Positions 1 to 9,341 of a stretch of DNA of 64,000 nucleotides are shown here, piece after piece. This DNA is from Sphingobacteriaceae bacterium (GTDB taxonomy: Bacteria; Bacteroidota; Bacteroidia; B-17B0; Aurantibacillaceae), in NCBI GenBank assembly GCA_023251775.1, contig JAHEYC010000006.1, positions 1 to 64,000 on the forward strand, read 5' to 3'. Every line of letters starts with the position of its first letter. Positions within the stretch are counted from its first letter, which is position 1. Under the pieces are notes generated by a model. The model was not told where the DNA came from and did no database searches. It worked only from the letters and a program-made list of their open reading frames with translations. The translations under genes were made by a program, and so were the position numbers.

Positions 1-171
1 GCTTCTGAATTAAAGCCAAGAAATGCTAATATCCTTGAACATTATGGCGATTGCTTGTATAAATTGAATAAAGTGGCTGAAGCCATCAAGTATTGGGAAT
101 TATCAATTAGCGCAGGTGGAAATAAAGAACGACTTTCACAAAAAATAAAAACAAAAAAACTCATTGACTAA
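1..171 (+). CDS. TPR-repeat protein, C-terminal end (partial)
   Basis: Frame 1 is open from the window edge to a TAA at 169-171. The roughly 56 visible residues read like the last tetratricopeptide helix pair: a short NILEHYGDCLYKL stretch, then VAEAIKYWELSI, with the small and aromatic spacing typical of a TPR, and a basic tail. The start lies outside the window. It overlaps the downstream DUF4292 gene by 8 nt, so the two are probably co-transcribed. A TPR protein followed by DUF4292 and an EnvC-like gene is a recurring order in Bacteroidota. The exact role is unknown; it may be an envelope or periplasmic scaffold. Confidence 0.7.
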   Translation, partial: ASELKPRNANILEHYGDCLYKLNKVAEAIKYWELSISAGGNKERLSQKIKTKKLID

Positions 172-1039
172 TTTTTTAAGATATACTCTTTTTATTATCC
201 TGATCTCCATTATTGGTTCTACACTGAGTTGTAAGCACAAAAAAAAGATGCAACAAAAAAATGTTGTAACGGTTGATGCAGATACTTTAGGAAAATGTAA
301 GATCGATCATAAGAACGCCCGTGCCTTAACAAAATATATAAAGGAGAACGAATTAAAATACGATTGGCTCTTTTTAAAATCTAACGTTACTACTTTATTC
401 GAAGGAGAAGATAAAAGTTTTGATGCTAAAGTTCGTTTACGCAAAGACAGTTTAATGCTTATTACTATTGAATTGCTCACCATAGATTTTGCTAAAGTAC
501 TGATCTCAAAAGATTCGATCAAAATGGTGGATTACCATCATAAAAAATATTTTAAGGGCGATTTTAACTATATAAATGATCTTTTGAACGCCGATCTTGA
601 TTTTAACGTTATTCAATCTGTTATTATAGGAAATAGCGCTGAATTTACCGACGATGACGGGAAATTAAGTCCTGTAACCGATCGCACGAATTGTTGTTAT
701 AAGCTAAGTACTGAGCGCGAAAAACATTTACGCCGTATAGAAAAAGGCACCGAGGATCTAAAAAAAGCATTACAGATCATGACCCTCGATCCTAATACGT
801 TCAAAATAACTAAAAATGAATTCATCGATCCATCCACTAATAGAAGTTTTATTGCAACGTATACCGATTTTAAGACAAAAGATAGCGTTTATGCACCGTA
901 CAATGTTAATATTGACATAAAGGCAGAGCGGAATATGAACATCAAAATTGAGTATGTTCGTATAGAGAAAAATAAACCGCAAAAGTTCCAGTTCAATATT
1001 CCGAGCAAGTATGAAAAAATTACGATACAGAAAAAATAA
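164..1039 (+). CDS. DUF4292 family lipoprotein
   Basis: This 291-residue protein starts at a TTG that overlaps the upstream stop. The TTG is preferred because it restores a full lipoprotein signal peptide, a hydrophobic LFIILISIIG stretch ending in the lipobox TLSC at about residue 23. The next in-frame Met lies after that Cys. The mature part is a beta-rich single domain that looks like the DUF4292 family of Bacteroidota, which resembles LolA/LolB-type lipid-binding folds. It is therefore probably an outer-membrane or periplasmic lipoprotein. It overlaps the EnvC-like gene by 29 nt, so translation is likely coupled. The molecular function of the family is not established. Confidence 0.75.
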   Translation: MTNFLRYTLFIILISIIGSTLSCKHKKKMQQKNVVTVDADTLGKCKIDHKNARALTKYIKENELKYDWLFLKSNVTTLFEGEDKSFDAKVRLRKDSLMLITIELLTIDFAKVLISKDSIKMVDYHHKKYFKGDFNYINDLLNADLDFNVIQSVIIGNSAEFTDDDGKLSPVTDRTNCCYKLSTEREKHLRRIEKGTEDLKKALQIMTLDPNTFKITKNEFIDPSTNRSFIATYTDFKTKDSVYAPYNVNIDIKAERNMNIKIEYVRIEKNKPQKFQFNIPSKYEKITIQKK

Positions 1040-2372
1040 CGCAATCAGAATTATCTGTTTGCTGTTAATTTTTTCGTGTCTTAGTTTAACCCTTCCCGCT
1101 CAAACAAAAACCACCAAGGATCCAAAAAAAGATCTCGAGAATAAAAAGAAAAAGATCAACGAAGAGATCAACGAGATCAACGAGATGTTGAACAAGACCA
1201 AAGCCAACAAAAAAAATTCTTTGGGAAATCTCTTAACGCTAAATATGAAACTGGATAAACGCCAGGAATTGATAGCGGCCATTAATGCAGAAATTGATCA
1301 GCTCAACAAAAAAATAAATTTAACGGAAGGAGAAATAGATCACCTAAAATCGAATCTTATAAAATTAAAAACAGAATATGCCCGCATGATCATTTCGGCG
1401 CAGCGACAACAAGATGCTTATAGCCGATTGATGTTCTTATTCTCGAGCAACAACTTTAATCAAGCGCTCATGCGTTTAAAATATTTGCAACAATATTCGG
1501 TGTATCGTAAAAAGCAAGCCGATGAAATTGTTTCTACGCAAACTATTTTACAAGTAAAGCTTGGCGAATTAAAAGAAAGTAAACACGAAAAAAATGTATT
1601 GCTTGGAAATGAAGAAGCCGAAAAAGATAGTTTGAGCCAGGAAAAAGCAGAACAAGAAATTGTGCTCACCGGTTTACAACAAAAAGAAAAAGATCTTAAA
1701 ACAAAATTGGAACGTAAAAAACAAGAAAGTGTTGAATTACAATTGGCCATTAAAAAATTAATTGCAGATGAGATAAAACGTAAAGCCGATGAAGCCGCCA
1801 AAGAAGCGTTGGCTGCGAAAAAAGCAAAAGAAGAAAAAAATAAGAAAGATAAGAATGTCAAAGTTAAAGAGATCGCCAAGACCAACGACTCCAAAGAAAA
1901 TATAAAAGAAACACCAACCTACCCTGATCTTTCGGATGAAGCCGAAGCCTTAAGCAATGATTTTGCGAACAACCGCGGAAAATTACCTTGGCCAATTACC
2001 AAGGGAATTATTTGCGAACCTTATGGCGAGCACGAACATCCCGCTATTAAAGGATTTATGATGATGAACAATGGTGTTGAAATTTGCAGCGGTAAAGGCG
2101 CCACGGCCCGCGCTATTTTTGATGGTGAAGTAACCAGCGTGGCAGTTTCGCCAACCGGAGGTAAATTAGTTATTATTCGACATGGTGAATATTTAAGTGT
2201 GTACACCAACCTCAGCGATGTACAAGTAAAGGTTGGCGAAAAAGTAACCTTAAAACAACCCTTAGGTACAGTGATGATGGACGAAGATGAAACCAAAGCA
2301 GCCATGAATTTCCAGATCTGGAAAGGCCAAAAAACCATGGACCCTAGTGGATGGTTGTATAAGGGGGGTTGA
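1011..2372 (+). CDS. EnvC-like murein hydrolase activator (degenerate M23 domain)
   Basis: This 453-residue protein has a signal peptide ending near LTLPAQ and then a long charged coiled coil (about residues 35-275). A lysine-rich linker follows, and a C-terminal LytM/M23 fold (about 330-453). The metal-binding motifs of active M23 enzymes are replaced: the usual HxGxD region reads NNGVEI, the YxHLS region reads VYTNLS, and the HxH region reads MNFQIW. That matches EnvC, which activates peptidoglycan amidases rather than cutting murein itself. It acts in the periplasm, probably in daughter-cell separation. It is the last gene of the TPR-DUF4292-EnvC operon and is convergent with dprA, 4 nt away. 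Confidence 0.85.
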   Translation: MKKLRYRKNNAIRIICLLLIFSCLSLTLPAQTKTTKDPKKDLENKKKKINEEINEINEMLNKTKANKKNSLGNLLTLNMKLDKRQELIAAINAEIDQLNKKINLTEGEIDHLKSNLIKLKTEYARMIISAQRQQDAYSRLMFLFSSNNFNQALMRLKYLQQYSVYRKKQADEIVSTQTILQVKLGELKESKHEKNVLLGNEEAEKDSLSQEKAEQEIVLTGLQQKEKDLKTKLERKKQESVELQLAIKKLIADEIKRKADEAAKEALAAKKAKEEKNKKDKNVKVKEIAKTNDSKENIKETPTYPDLSDEAEALSNDFANNRGKLPWPITKGIICEPYGEHEHPAIKGFMMMNNGVEICSGKGATARAIFDGEVTSVAVSPTGGKLVIIRHGEYLSVYTNLSDVQVKVGEKVTLKQPLGTVMMDEDETKAAMNFQIWKGQKTMDPSGWLYKGG

Positions 2373-2376
2373 TCAA

Positions 2377-3495
2377 TTATCCCAAAAACTCATACACCTT
2401 CCCAGGCTTACTCTTTATCAAATTGCTAAATTCCAATTGTAATAATAAAGTACTCACAGCGCTCACGCTCATTTCACTCGCGTAACAGATCTCATCCAAA
2501 CTCAATTGCTTTTTTTGCTGGAAGGTTTGCGCAATTTTTTGTTCATCATCACTTAAGCTTATTAATAAAGGGACTTGTTTCTTTTTTGCGTTCCGGTGGT
2601 TTAACTTGTCGAAGCCCCAGTTCATTGCATCTAAAAGATCGGCCGCACTTTCTATCAATCCTGCCCTATTGCGTTTTATCAAGCCATTACAACCTTCACT
2701 TAATTCGCTTCCCGCTTCTCCCGGAAATGCAAATACATCTTTATTATAACTGTGCGCAATAGTGGCCGTAATTAAACTTCCGCCCTCTCGTTTACTTTGT
2801 ACAACTAATAATGCATCGCACAAACCGGCCACAATTCTATTTCGTTTTGGAAAATTTACAGCATCCGGATTTGTTTCGCTCATAAAATCGGTTAACAATC
2901 CCCCATGCTTGATCATTTTTTTTGCTAAAGCTGTATGCGAACCGGGATAAACGCGATCTAAACCATGCGCCACAACTCCCACAGTTTGCAATCCATTATC
3001 TAAAGCATATTTATGCGCGTGAACATCTATACCATATGCCAAACCGCTCACCACCAAAATTCCGGTTCCGGCCAAGTCGGCTATTAATTTATTGGTGATA
3101 TCAATTCCATAGTCATCGGGCTTTCGCGTTCCAACAACCGCCACAATTTTTTCGGTATTTAAATTGGCATTGCCTTTATAATATAATAGTACCGGCGAAT
3201 CGTTGCAAAATTTTAAACGCTGAGGGTATTCCTCATCCGTAAAGAACAAAGGTTTTATTTTATACTTTAAAATAAATTCGATCTCCTTCTCTGCCCGCTT
3301 TAATACGTTTTTATTATTCACAACATGCTTGGCATTTATAACCCCAATTCCGGGGATCTTTTGCAGCAGTTTTTCCTTAGTTTTAAATACCTCACTTGCG
3401 CTACCGCAATACGATACCAAATTTTTGGCATTTACATCGCCCACCTTTGGTAAAAGTGTGAGGCCTATTTGGTATATAAGTTCCTTTTGGTCCAT
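2377..3495 (-). CDS. dprA: DNA-processing protein DprA (Smf)
   Basis: DprA loads RecA onto incoming single-stranded DNA during natural transformation. The 372-residue protein has an N-terminal helix-hairpin-helix or SAM-like part (PGIGVINAKHVV near residue 50). The central Rossmann-like DprA domain carries VGTRKPDDYG, SGLAYGIDVHAH, FPKRNRIVAGL and a glycine-rich GGSLITA phosphate-binding loop. A C-terminal winged-helix domain covers about 305-372. This is full length for the family. It stands alone on the minus strand, divergent from the TonB receptor gene with only 28 nt between start codons. It suggests competence potential, although no other com genes are in the window. Confidence 0.93.
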   Translation of the reverse strand: MDQKELIYQIGLTLLPKVGDVNAKNLVSYCGSASEVFKTKEKLLQKIPGIGVINAKHVVNNKNVLKRAEKEIEFILKYKIKPLFFTDEEYPQRLKFCNDSPVLLYYKGNANLNTEKIVAVVGTRKPDDYGIDITNKLIADLAGTGILVVSGLAYGIDVHAHKYALDNGLQTVGVVAHGLDRVYPGSHTALAKKMIKHGGLLTDFMSETNPDAVNFPKRNRIVAGLCDALLVVQSKREGGSLITATIAHSYNKDVFAFPGEAGSELSEGCNGLIKRNRAGLIESAADLLDAMNWGFDKLNHRNAKKKQVPLLISLSDDEQKIAQTFQQKKQLSLDEICYASEMSVSAVSTLLLQLEFSNLIKSKPGKVYEFLG

Positions 3496-3523
3496 TAATT
3501 ATTTATAGTATTTTTAGCCTTGA

Positions 3524-5872
3524 ATGAACAAATGTAATATCACTTTACTGCTTTTGATTGCTTTATTTTGTAGCAATTTGCGTGCTCAGCAAAAAAATGC
3601 TGTAATTACGGGCAAAGTAAGCGATATAATTAGTCAGGAAACCCTTGTGGGAGCCATAATTAAGACCGGAAAACAGGGTACAACTACCGATGTTGAGGGT
3701 AATTATAAATTTCGTCTCGAACCCGGGTCATACACTATTTCGTGTTCTTATGTGGGTTATAAAACGGAAGTAAAAGTGCTTGATCTTAAAGAAAATGATT
3801 CCCTTCAAATAGATATTGCCCTAAAAGATCAGTCGGCCCTGGATGAAGTGGTTGTAAGTGCCGGACGCTACGAACAAAAAATTGGGGAGGTTACCATTAG
3901 CATGGAAATTTTAAAACCCGCCCTTTTGGAAAATAAAAATACCACGTCTTTAGATGTGATCATGAATCAAGTGCCCGGCGTTACGGTTAATGATGGCCAA
4001 GCGAGCATTCGCGGGGGAAGTGGATTTAGTTACGGCGCAGGAAGCAGAGTTTTAATGTTGGTGGATGAAATGCCCATGCTTAGTGCCGATGCAGGAGATA
4101 TTAAATGGAATTATTTGCCTTTAGAAAATGTTGAACAAATTGAAGTGATCAAGGGCGCGGCTTCTTCGTTGTACGGATCGAGCGCGTTGAATGGTGTTAT
4201 TCATTTGCGAACTGCTTATGCCAAAGATAAACCTATTACGCACGTGTCTTCATTTGTTGGTGCTTATGATGCGCCGCGGAATACATACAAATGGTGGAAA
4301 GGTACAAGTCAAATGCAACGCGGCATAAATATCTCGCATGCCGAGAAAATTGGGAATTTTGATATTGTGTTGGGCGGACATATGTTCAGCGATGATGGTT
4401 ATCGATATTTAGAAACAGAAAATCGCGGACGATTGAACTCTAATGTGCGCTATAATTTTAAAAAGATCCCGGGATTAATTGCAGGCATTAATACCAATAT
4501 GATGAATACAAAAGGGGGATTGTTCTTTTTATGGCAAACTTACGATTCGGCTTATATTCCTCAGGGAAGAAATATTCAACGCTATAATAATATCCGTTTA
4601 AATGTTGATCCGTATATAACTTATATTTTTGGAAGTAATAAACTGAGTGTGAAAACGCGCTATTTTAAAACCAATAATATCAACGATAAAAACCAAAGTA
4701 GTTTAGGCGAATTATTTTATAACGAAGAACAGTATCAACTCAAATTCAAAAATAATTTGAACCTTTCACTCGGATATGTTTTCATGAAAACCGTGACCAC
4801 TTCTGATTCATTGTTTGGAAAACACGAAGGTTTTAATCACGCAGGATATGTGCAAGCAGATAAAAAATTCTTTAATAAACTTACGGTGTCATTAGGTGCT
4901 CGAGGCGAGTTTTACAGAGTTGATACAACAAAAACAGTTGGACATTTATTTGGGAAAAAAATTCCGTTCTATCCTGTATTTAGAGCGGGGGTAAGTTATC
5001 AATTAAAAGAATACACTTTCATTCGCGCATCTTTCGGACAAGGCTATCGTTTTCCGAGTGTTGCCGAAAGATACGTGAGTACGAATGTAAATCTACTACA
5101 CATTTTCCCTAATAAAAGTTTACAACCCGAAATTGGTAACAATATGGAAATCGGTATCAAGCAGGGTTTCAAAATTGGAGAGTTCAAAGGATTTTTGGAT
5201 GTGGCGGGTTTTTGGACACGCTTTGATAATATGGTGGAATTTGTTTTTAATTATTACGGAACTGATCCGAATATATCATTCGTGCAAAAATTAAATTACT
5301 ATGGTTTCCAATCTCAAAATTTAGGCAAAGCAGATATTAAAGGTATTGACGCAGGCGTTAACGGCACAGGAAAAATTGGTTCCTTGAATATTACCATCAT
5401 GAGTGGTTATACTTATATGAACCCAATTAAGCCCGATTATGATCCAGTAAAAGATACTTTAGGTTTACCGGGATTAAATGTGTTGAAATATCGCAACCGT
5501 CATTTATTTAAGAACGATATTCAGATAGACTATAAAGCATTTTCTATTGGTGTTAGTACACGTTTTCAAAGTAAGGTCCAAAATATTGATAACCGTTTTG
5601 TTCGTCCTTTATTTTATGAGCTTGGAGCCGGCTTTGACACGGATGGTGCCCCTACTATTTTACCCGGCTTAAAACAAAACTTCGATCAGTTCCAAAAAAA
5701 TGTATGGGTGCACGATCTTCGCGTGTCGGTGCAATTAACTTCTGCACTTAAATTATCTTATATCGTCAATAATTTTACCAATGTAGAATATCAATCACGT
5801 CCCGGAGATATGAGGCCGCCTACATTGCATATGCTTCAATTAAGCATTCGGCCAAAGTATAAGGATAAATAG
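3524..5872 (+). CDS. TonB-dependent outer-membrane receptor with carboxypeptidase-regulatory-like N-terminal domain
   Basis: This 782-residue receptor has a signal peptide (cleavage near NLRAQ), then a CarboxypepD_reg-like beta-sandwich at about residues 28-110 (TGKVSDIISQETLVGAII, TTDVEGNYKF). The plug domain at about 120-230 contains MNQVPGVTVNDGQASIRGGSG and IEVIKGAASSLYGSSALNGVI, and the rest is a 22-strand barrel. It would take up a large substrate across the outer membrane using TonB energy. No SusD partner is adjacent, so a vitamin, siderophore or metal substrate is as likely as a glycan. The substrate cannot be read from the sequence. It is monocistronic. Confidence 0.92.
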   Translation: MNKCNITLLLLIALFCSNLRAQQKNAVITGKVSDIISQETLVGAIIKTGKQGTTTDVEGNYKFRLEPGSYTISCSYVGYKTEVKVLDLKENDSLQIDIALKDQSALDEVVVSAGRYEQKIGEVTISMEILKPALLENKNTTSLDVIMNQVPGVTVNDGQASIRGGSGFSYGAGSRVLMLVDEMPMLSADAGDIKWNYLPLENVEQIEVIKGAASSLYGSSALNGVIHLRTAYAKDKPITHVSSFVGAYDAPRNTYKWWKGTSQMQRGINISHAEKIGNFDIVLGGHMFSDDGYRYLETENRGRLNSNVRYNFKKIPGLIAGINTNMMNTKGGLFFLWQTYDSAYIPQGRNIQRYNNIRLNVDPYITYIFGSNKLSVKTRYFKTNNINDKNQSSLGELFYNEEQYQLKFKNNLNLSLGYVFMKTVTTSDSLFGKHEGFNHAGYVQADKKFFNKLTVSLGARGEFYRVDTTKTVGHLFGKKIPFYPVFRAGVSYQLKEYTFIRASFGQGYRFPSVAERYVSTNVNLLHIFPNKSLQPEIGNNMEIGIKQGFKIGEFKGFLDVAGFWTRFDNMVEFVFNYYGTDPNISFVQKLNYYGFQSQNLGKADIKGIDAGVNGTGKIGSLNITIMSGYTYMNPIKPDYDPVKDTLGLPGLNVLKYRNRHLFKNDIQIDYKAFSIGVSTRFQSKVQNIDNRFVRPLFYELGAGFDTDGAPTILPGLKQNFDQFQKNVWVHDLRVSVQLTSALKLSYIVNNFTNVEYQSRPGDMRPPTLHMLQLSIRPKYKDK

Positions 5873-5908
5873 TTTTAGCCTTGAAATTTTTTTACTGATA
5901 GATGATTT

Positions 5909-6326
5909 TTTGGGCGTGCCGGCGAGCTCACCGGATACAATTTGGAAGTTCGCTCGCCGTCGCGCTTTTCGCTACAAGCCTGCTTGTCCTTTGCTATGTT
6001 TGTAGGGCTGCGGTGGCTCCTAAGGTCGCCTCCTCGCCCAACAAACATTTAGCAAAGTCCTAAGCAGGGCTTTCCGCTTCAATCGCTCACGCAGCAGTTT
6101 GGAAAGTTGGAGTGTGATCATGGAATTTCTTGCGGGATGAAACATCCCGCCCCATCGTAAATGTCCCCTCGCCGCGTGAGGGATTGAGCAATTGTTTGAG
6201 CTCCTTTTTTATTTCTTGCGCTTCCATATTGTTTTTGGCGCAAGAAATAAAAAAGAGCGAGTTGCGAAAGCCCGACGGCGAGCGAACTTCCAGCGTGTTT
6301 GGGGTGAGCTTGTCGGCACGCCCAAA
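5909..6326. repeat. Palindromic, strongly structured intergenic element of 418 bp
   Basis: The 517-bp gap between the receptor and the protease gene holds a GC-richer block bounded by inverted repeats. TTTGGGCGTGCC at 5909 is mirrored by GGCACGCCCAAA at 6315-6326. A perfect 19-bp match, GGAAGTTCGCTCGCCGTCG at 5944-5962, is mirrored at 6273-6291. Nested inside are three more hairpins: 5977-6003 with 6041-6071, GCGGGATG-aaa-CATCCCGC at 6132-6150, and about 6200-6219 with 6239-6258. Two overlapping ORFs of 69-78 codons inside it have no protein-like features. It looks like a dispersed, non-coding repeat (MITE- or REP-like) or a structured RNA. Copy number cannot be judged from one window. Confidence 0.7.
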
Positions 6327-6338
6327 TAATTCTAAATA

Positions 6339-6371
6339 AAAAAAGCCACCTCAAAACGAGATGGCTTTTAA
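6339..6371 (-). terminator. Intrinsic terminator of the M43 protease gene
   Basis: On the minus strand, 18 nt past the protease stop codon, a stem AAAGCCATCTC pairs with GAGGTGGCTTT with one G-U pair and a four-base loop. A run of T follows. The plus-strand form also ends in a T-rich tract, so it may work in both directions. Confidence 0.75.
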
Positions 6372-6389
6372 TTTTTGTATGAATTATAA

Positions 6390-9131
6390 TTATTGCTTAA
6401 CCACTTTTACTACACGTGTTTCGTTGTTTCCTTTTACATGTACAAAGTAAATTGCAGAAGGAATATCATGCGTACTTATTTTTCCGTTGCGTGCTATGGT
6501 CTCCGAACGTACAATTTGTCCTATCGCATTGTAAATAGTTACTTTCACATCTTCATTTGATCTAATGAACAACTCATCTTTAACCGGATTAGGATAAACC
6601 GAAAGTATCAAACTAGAATACTGAGAAGCATCTAAACCTGTACAAGGGAAAACAGTGAGCGTAATTGTTTTTGTATCGCTGCAACCATTGGTTGTTCCTA
6701 CAACTGTATACTGTGTAGTTGTTAATGGCGTAACGGTAGGACTAGAACCTGAAATATTTCCCGGATTCCAAACATACGTTGTTGCACCTACGGCGAATAA
6801 TGAACCTACAGAGCCAGGACAAAGTGTTGGTGTAGAAGATCCAACATTTACTGTTGGTTTACCATTTACAGTAATTGTAACTGTTTCAGAATCGGCACAA
6901 CCTGCAGCAGAATTTCCATCCACCGTATAAGTTGTAGTTGTATTAGGATTCACAGGAACGGAAGCGCCGGTTAAGTTACCCGGATTCCATGTATATGTAT
7001 TTGCACCTGATCCGTTAAGTGTTGTTCCGGGACCCGGCGTACAAATGGTTGGACTAGTTGCCGTAGCAGAAATTGTTGGTGTTGCATTTACCGTTATTAA
7101 AATTGTGGCTGTACCACTGCAAGCTGCAGCTGTACCATTAACTGTGTAAGTTGTGGTTGAGTTAGGTGTAACGGCAATGCTTGTTCCATTAAGATTTCCC
7201 GGATTCCAAGTATAACTTGAAGCACCCGATGCTGTAATAGTTGTTGTTGCACCACTACAGAACATAGTTGAAGATGCAACGGGAACAATTCCCAACGATG
7301 AACCAATTGTTACGGTAACTTGTTTTGAACTTACACAACCGCCGTTGATACCTTGAACAGTATACACAGTTGTAACACCGGGAGAAACATTTATCATAGA
7401 AGTTGTTTGCGTTGTACTCCACGAATAACTTGGTGCACCGCTGGCTACTAATGTAGCTTGACCACCAACACAAATTGTTGTACTGTTTGCAGTTAATGTT
7501 GGTGTGATATTTACAGTAACAAGAACGGTCGCAACTTTTACGCAGGTTGCAAATGAACCGCTAACACTATAAACAGTTGTTGTACCCGGAAAAACCACTG
7601 CTGATGTTCCTGTAATTGCACTCGGACTCCATGTCCATGTTGTTGCACCGCCGGTTGCTGTTAAAGTTGCAGGATTACCCGAACAAATGGTTGTTGCACC
7701 ATTTGCAGCAATAGTATATCCGTTGGTGATAGAGAACGGTTGATAGCTGTAATTATTTAGAGTGTAGGTATCAACTACTGAATTTGGATTTAATGCATTA
7801 ACTGCAAAGTAATGCGAACCATTTGCTAAATTTATTTGCGGGAAATTCACGATGCTTGATGTATTAGGTGCTAAATTTCCAACCCAGTTCAATGTTTGTG
7901 TACCAACACCATCACAGTTATAAGTGAATGTTACAGTAGTGACATTGTTTGTGCCAAAATTATGAAGGTTAATTGATGGTAAGATAAAAGGATCGCAATT
8001 TGCAATTTGTGAATACGTAGGGCTTATGATATTTGTAACACCCACATTATTGATCACAGTTCCTAAATTACAAACTGTAGAGGTAAGTAAACTTGCACGG
8101 AATTGCGAATTGGCCATGATGAGTTGCATACGATAAACCTGATCTTTCGTGAACAATTGCATACATGCATCATCTACATAATCCATATAATTCATGAACA
8201 TATTTCCATTTGGTCCATTTGAACACGTTACTTGAGGGAAAGCCGGACAACCAAAATTCAATGTATTTTGAGTTGGCGTATCAGCACATTCATCAGTACC
8301 ACAAGTTTGGTCGCCATCAACGTGACGTAATCCCATCCAATGACCAATTTCGTGAGTTGCAGTTCTTCCTTTATTGTATGGTGGAGCAGCAGATCCAATA
8401 CTTCCAAATGCAGTGTTCAAACACACAACACCATCGGTAGTTGAAGTACCGTAAGGTGGCGCTAATCCTAATAAGCCTGTCATGCCGGGATTAGGGAACG
8501 TTGCAAATCCTAATAAACTACTTCCAAGATTAACTACCCAAATATTTAAATAACGATTTGGATCCCAAATACTATTTGGTTTTATTGTGGCATCACAATA
8601 AGCCATTGTGTATGGGCCGGCTGTCCAACCACTAGTTACACTATTACGACGATCAATACCGGGTTCTGCTAAAACACCATTGGTAGGATTAACAACAGCC
8701 AAACAAAAATTAACTTTGGTTTTTCCTAAGAAAGGTTTAAAAACTCCGGGAATTAAAGTTGTATCCGAATTGGTGCCATTGTAATCTTTATTTAAAATAT
8801 TTATTTGATCCACAACTTGGGCCTGACTAATATTTGCACCTGAGCCTATCGCCTGACCACTGTGCACAACGTGAACAATAACCGGTATATTAAAAATAGA
8901 TTGTGTTCCATTATCTGAATTTCCTTTTGGTCCGCCCACTGCCGGAAGCAAAGTTTTGTACCACGTTTCGAATTGTTGTGGTAAGATACCGGTTCCGCAA
9001 CCTCTTTTATTAGGATGATCATTTGCAATGCTAGGATTTGTTTGCACTGCTGCGCTTACTTGTGCATTTGATCGCAAACTACAGCACAAAAGTAGTGGCA
9101 AAATAAAAAGTGATGAGTAATTAAATTTCAT
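6390..9131 (-). CDS. Secreted M43 (cytophagalysin/pappalysin-type) metalloprotease with Ig-like repeats and T9SS type A sorting domain
   Basis: This 913-residue protein starts with a signal peptide (cleavage near RSNAQ). The peptidase domain (about 60-355) contains the metzincin zinc motif HEIGHWMGLRH near residue 260, and a Met-turn candidate in FMNYMDY. A CARDB-like domain follows (about 365-470). Then come five similar repeats of about 75 residues, each with TxCxG and WNPGNxxG-type signatures and a TTTYTV ending. The last ~75 residues form a T9SS type A sorting domain (VYPNPVKDELFIRS to the end). It should be exported to the surface or medium and degrade proteins. It is monocistronic. Confidence 0.93.
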   Translation of the reverse strand: MKFNYSSLFILPLLLCCSLRSNAQVSAAVQTNPSIANDHPNKRGCGTGILPQQFETWYKTLLPAVGGPKGNSDNGTQSIFNIPVIVHVVHSGQAIGSGANISQAQVVDQINILNKDYNGTNSDTTLIPGVFKPFLGKTKVNFCLAVVNPTNGVLAEPGIDRRNSVTSGWTAGPYTMAYCDATIKPNSIWDPNRYLNIWVVNLGSSLLGFATFPNPGMTGLLGLAPPYGTSTTDGVVCLNTAFGSIGSAAPPYNKGRTATHEIGHWMGLRHVDGDQTCGTDECADTPTQNTLNFGCPAFPQVTCSNGPNGNMFMNYMDYVDDACMQLFTKDQVYRMQLIMANSQFRASLLTSTVCNLGTVINNVGVTNIISPTYSQIANCDPFILPSINLHNFGTNNVTTVTFTYNCDGVGTQTLNWVGNLAPNTSSIVNFPQINLANGSHYFAVNALNPNSVVDTYTLNNYSYQPFSITNGYTIAANGATTICSGNPATLTATGGATTWTWSPSAITGTSAVVFPGTTTVYSVSGSFATCVKVATVLVTVNITPTLTANSTTICVGGQATLVASGAPSYSWSTTQTTSMINVSPGVTTVYTVQGINGGCVSSKQVTVTIGSSLGIVPVASSTMFCSGATTTITASGASSYTWNPGNLNGTSIAVTPNSTTTYTVNGTAAACSGTATILITVNATPTISATATSPTICTPGPGTTLNGSGANTYTWNPGNLTGASVPVNPNTTTTYTVDGNSAAGCADSETVTITVNGKPTVNVGSSTPTLCPGSVGSLFAVGATTYVWNPGNISGSSPTVTPLTTTQYTVVGTTNGCSDTKTITLTVFPCTGLDASQYSSLILSVYPNPVKDELFIRSNEDVKVTIYNAIGQIVRSETIARNGKISTHDIPSAIYFVHVKGNNETRVVKVVKQ

Positions 9132-9149
9132 GTATGATAGTTTAGGACA

Positions 9150-9180
9150 TCAAGTTAATTTAACAAAGTCAGATTGTCAA
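9150..9180 (-). promoter_or_regulatory. Candidate promoter of the M43 protease gene
   Basis: The minus strand reads TTG, 20 nt, then TAACTTGA, close to the Bacteroidota pattern TTG-N17-23-TAnnTTTG. It lies 19 nt upstream of the start codon. This is a sequence match only. Confidence 0.35.
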
Positions 9181-9192
9181 TATTTTAGTGTT

Positions 9193-9227
9193 AAAAAGGC
9201 GGATTTTACGCCTAAAAACGCCTTTTT
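9193..9227. terminator. Terminator-like hairpin between divergent genes
   Basis: AAAAAGGCG at 9193-9201 pairs perfectly with CGCCTTTTT at 9219-9227. A second CGCCT at 9209-9213 can pair with the same left arm, giving two mutually exclusive stems. It sits upstream of both the protease and nadD promoters, so it may insulate the two units. Confidence 0.4.
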
Positions 9228-9313
9228 ATAGATAAAGAAATCTCTAAACATTTAAATCACAGGTCTTCATGATTTTACGCTAGTTTATTTAAATACCTAT
9301 ATAATTTAAAGTG

Positions 9314-9321
9314 TAATTTTG
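9314..9321 (+). promoter_or_regulatory. Candidate -7 element of the nadD promoter
   Basis: TAATTTTG matches the Bacteroidota TAnnTTTG consensus 20 nt upstream of the nadD start codon. No good -33 TTG is visible at the right distance, so this is tentative. Confidence 0.35.
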
Positions 9322-9341
9322 CCTTAGTAATTCATCAAAAA

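Noticed and set aside
1460-1894. Minus-strand ORF of 144 codons opposite the EnvC-like gene
   Set aside because: It is Ser/Phe-rich as expected for the antisense of a Lys/Glu coiled coil.
6118-6354. Overlapping ORFs on both strands (6118-6354 minus, 6130-6339 plus) as small genes
   Set aside because: They lie inside the palindromic element; the apparent protein sequence comes from inverted repeats, with no signal, domain or plausible start.
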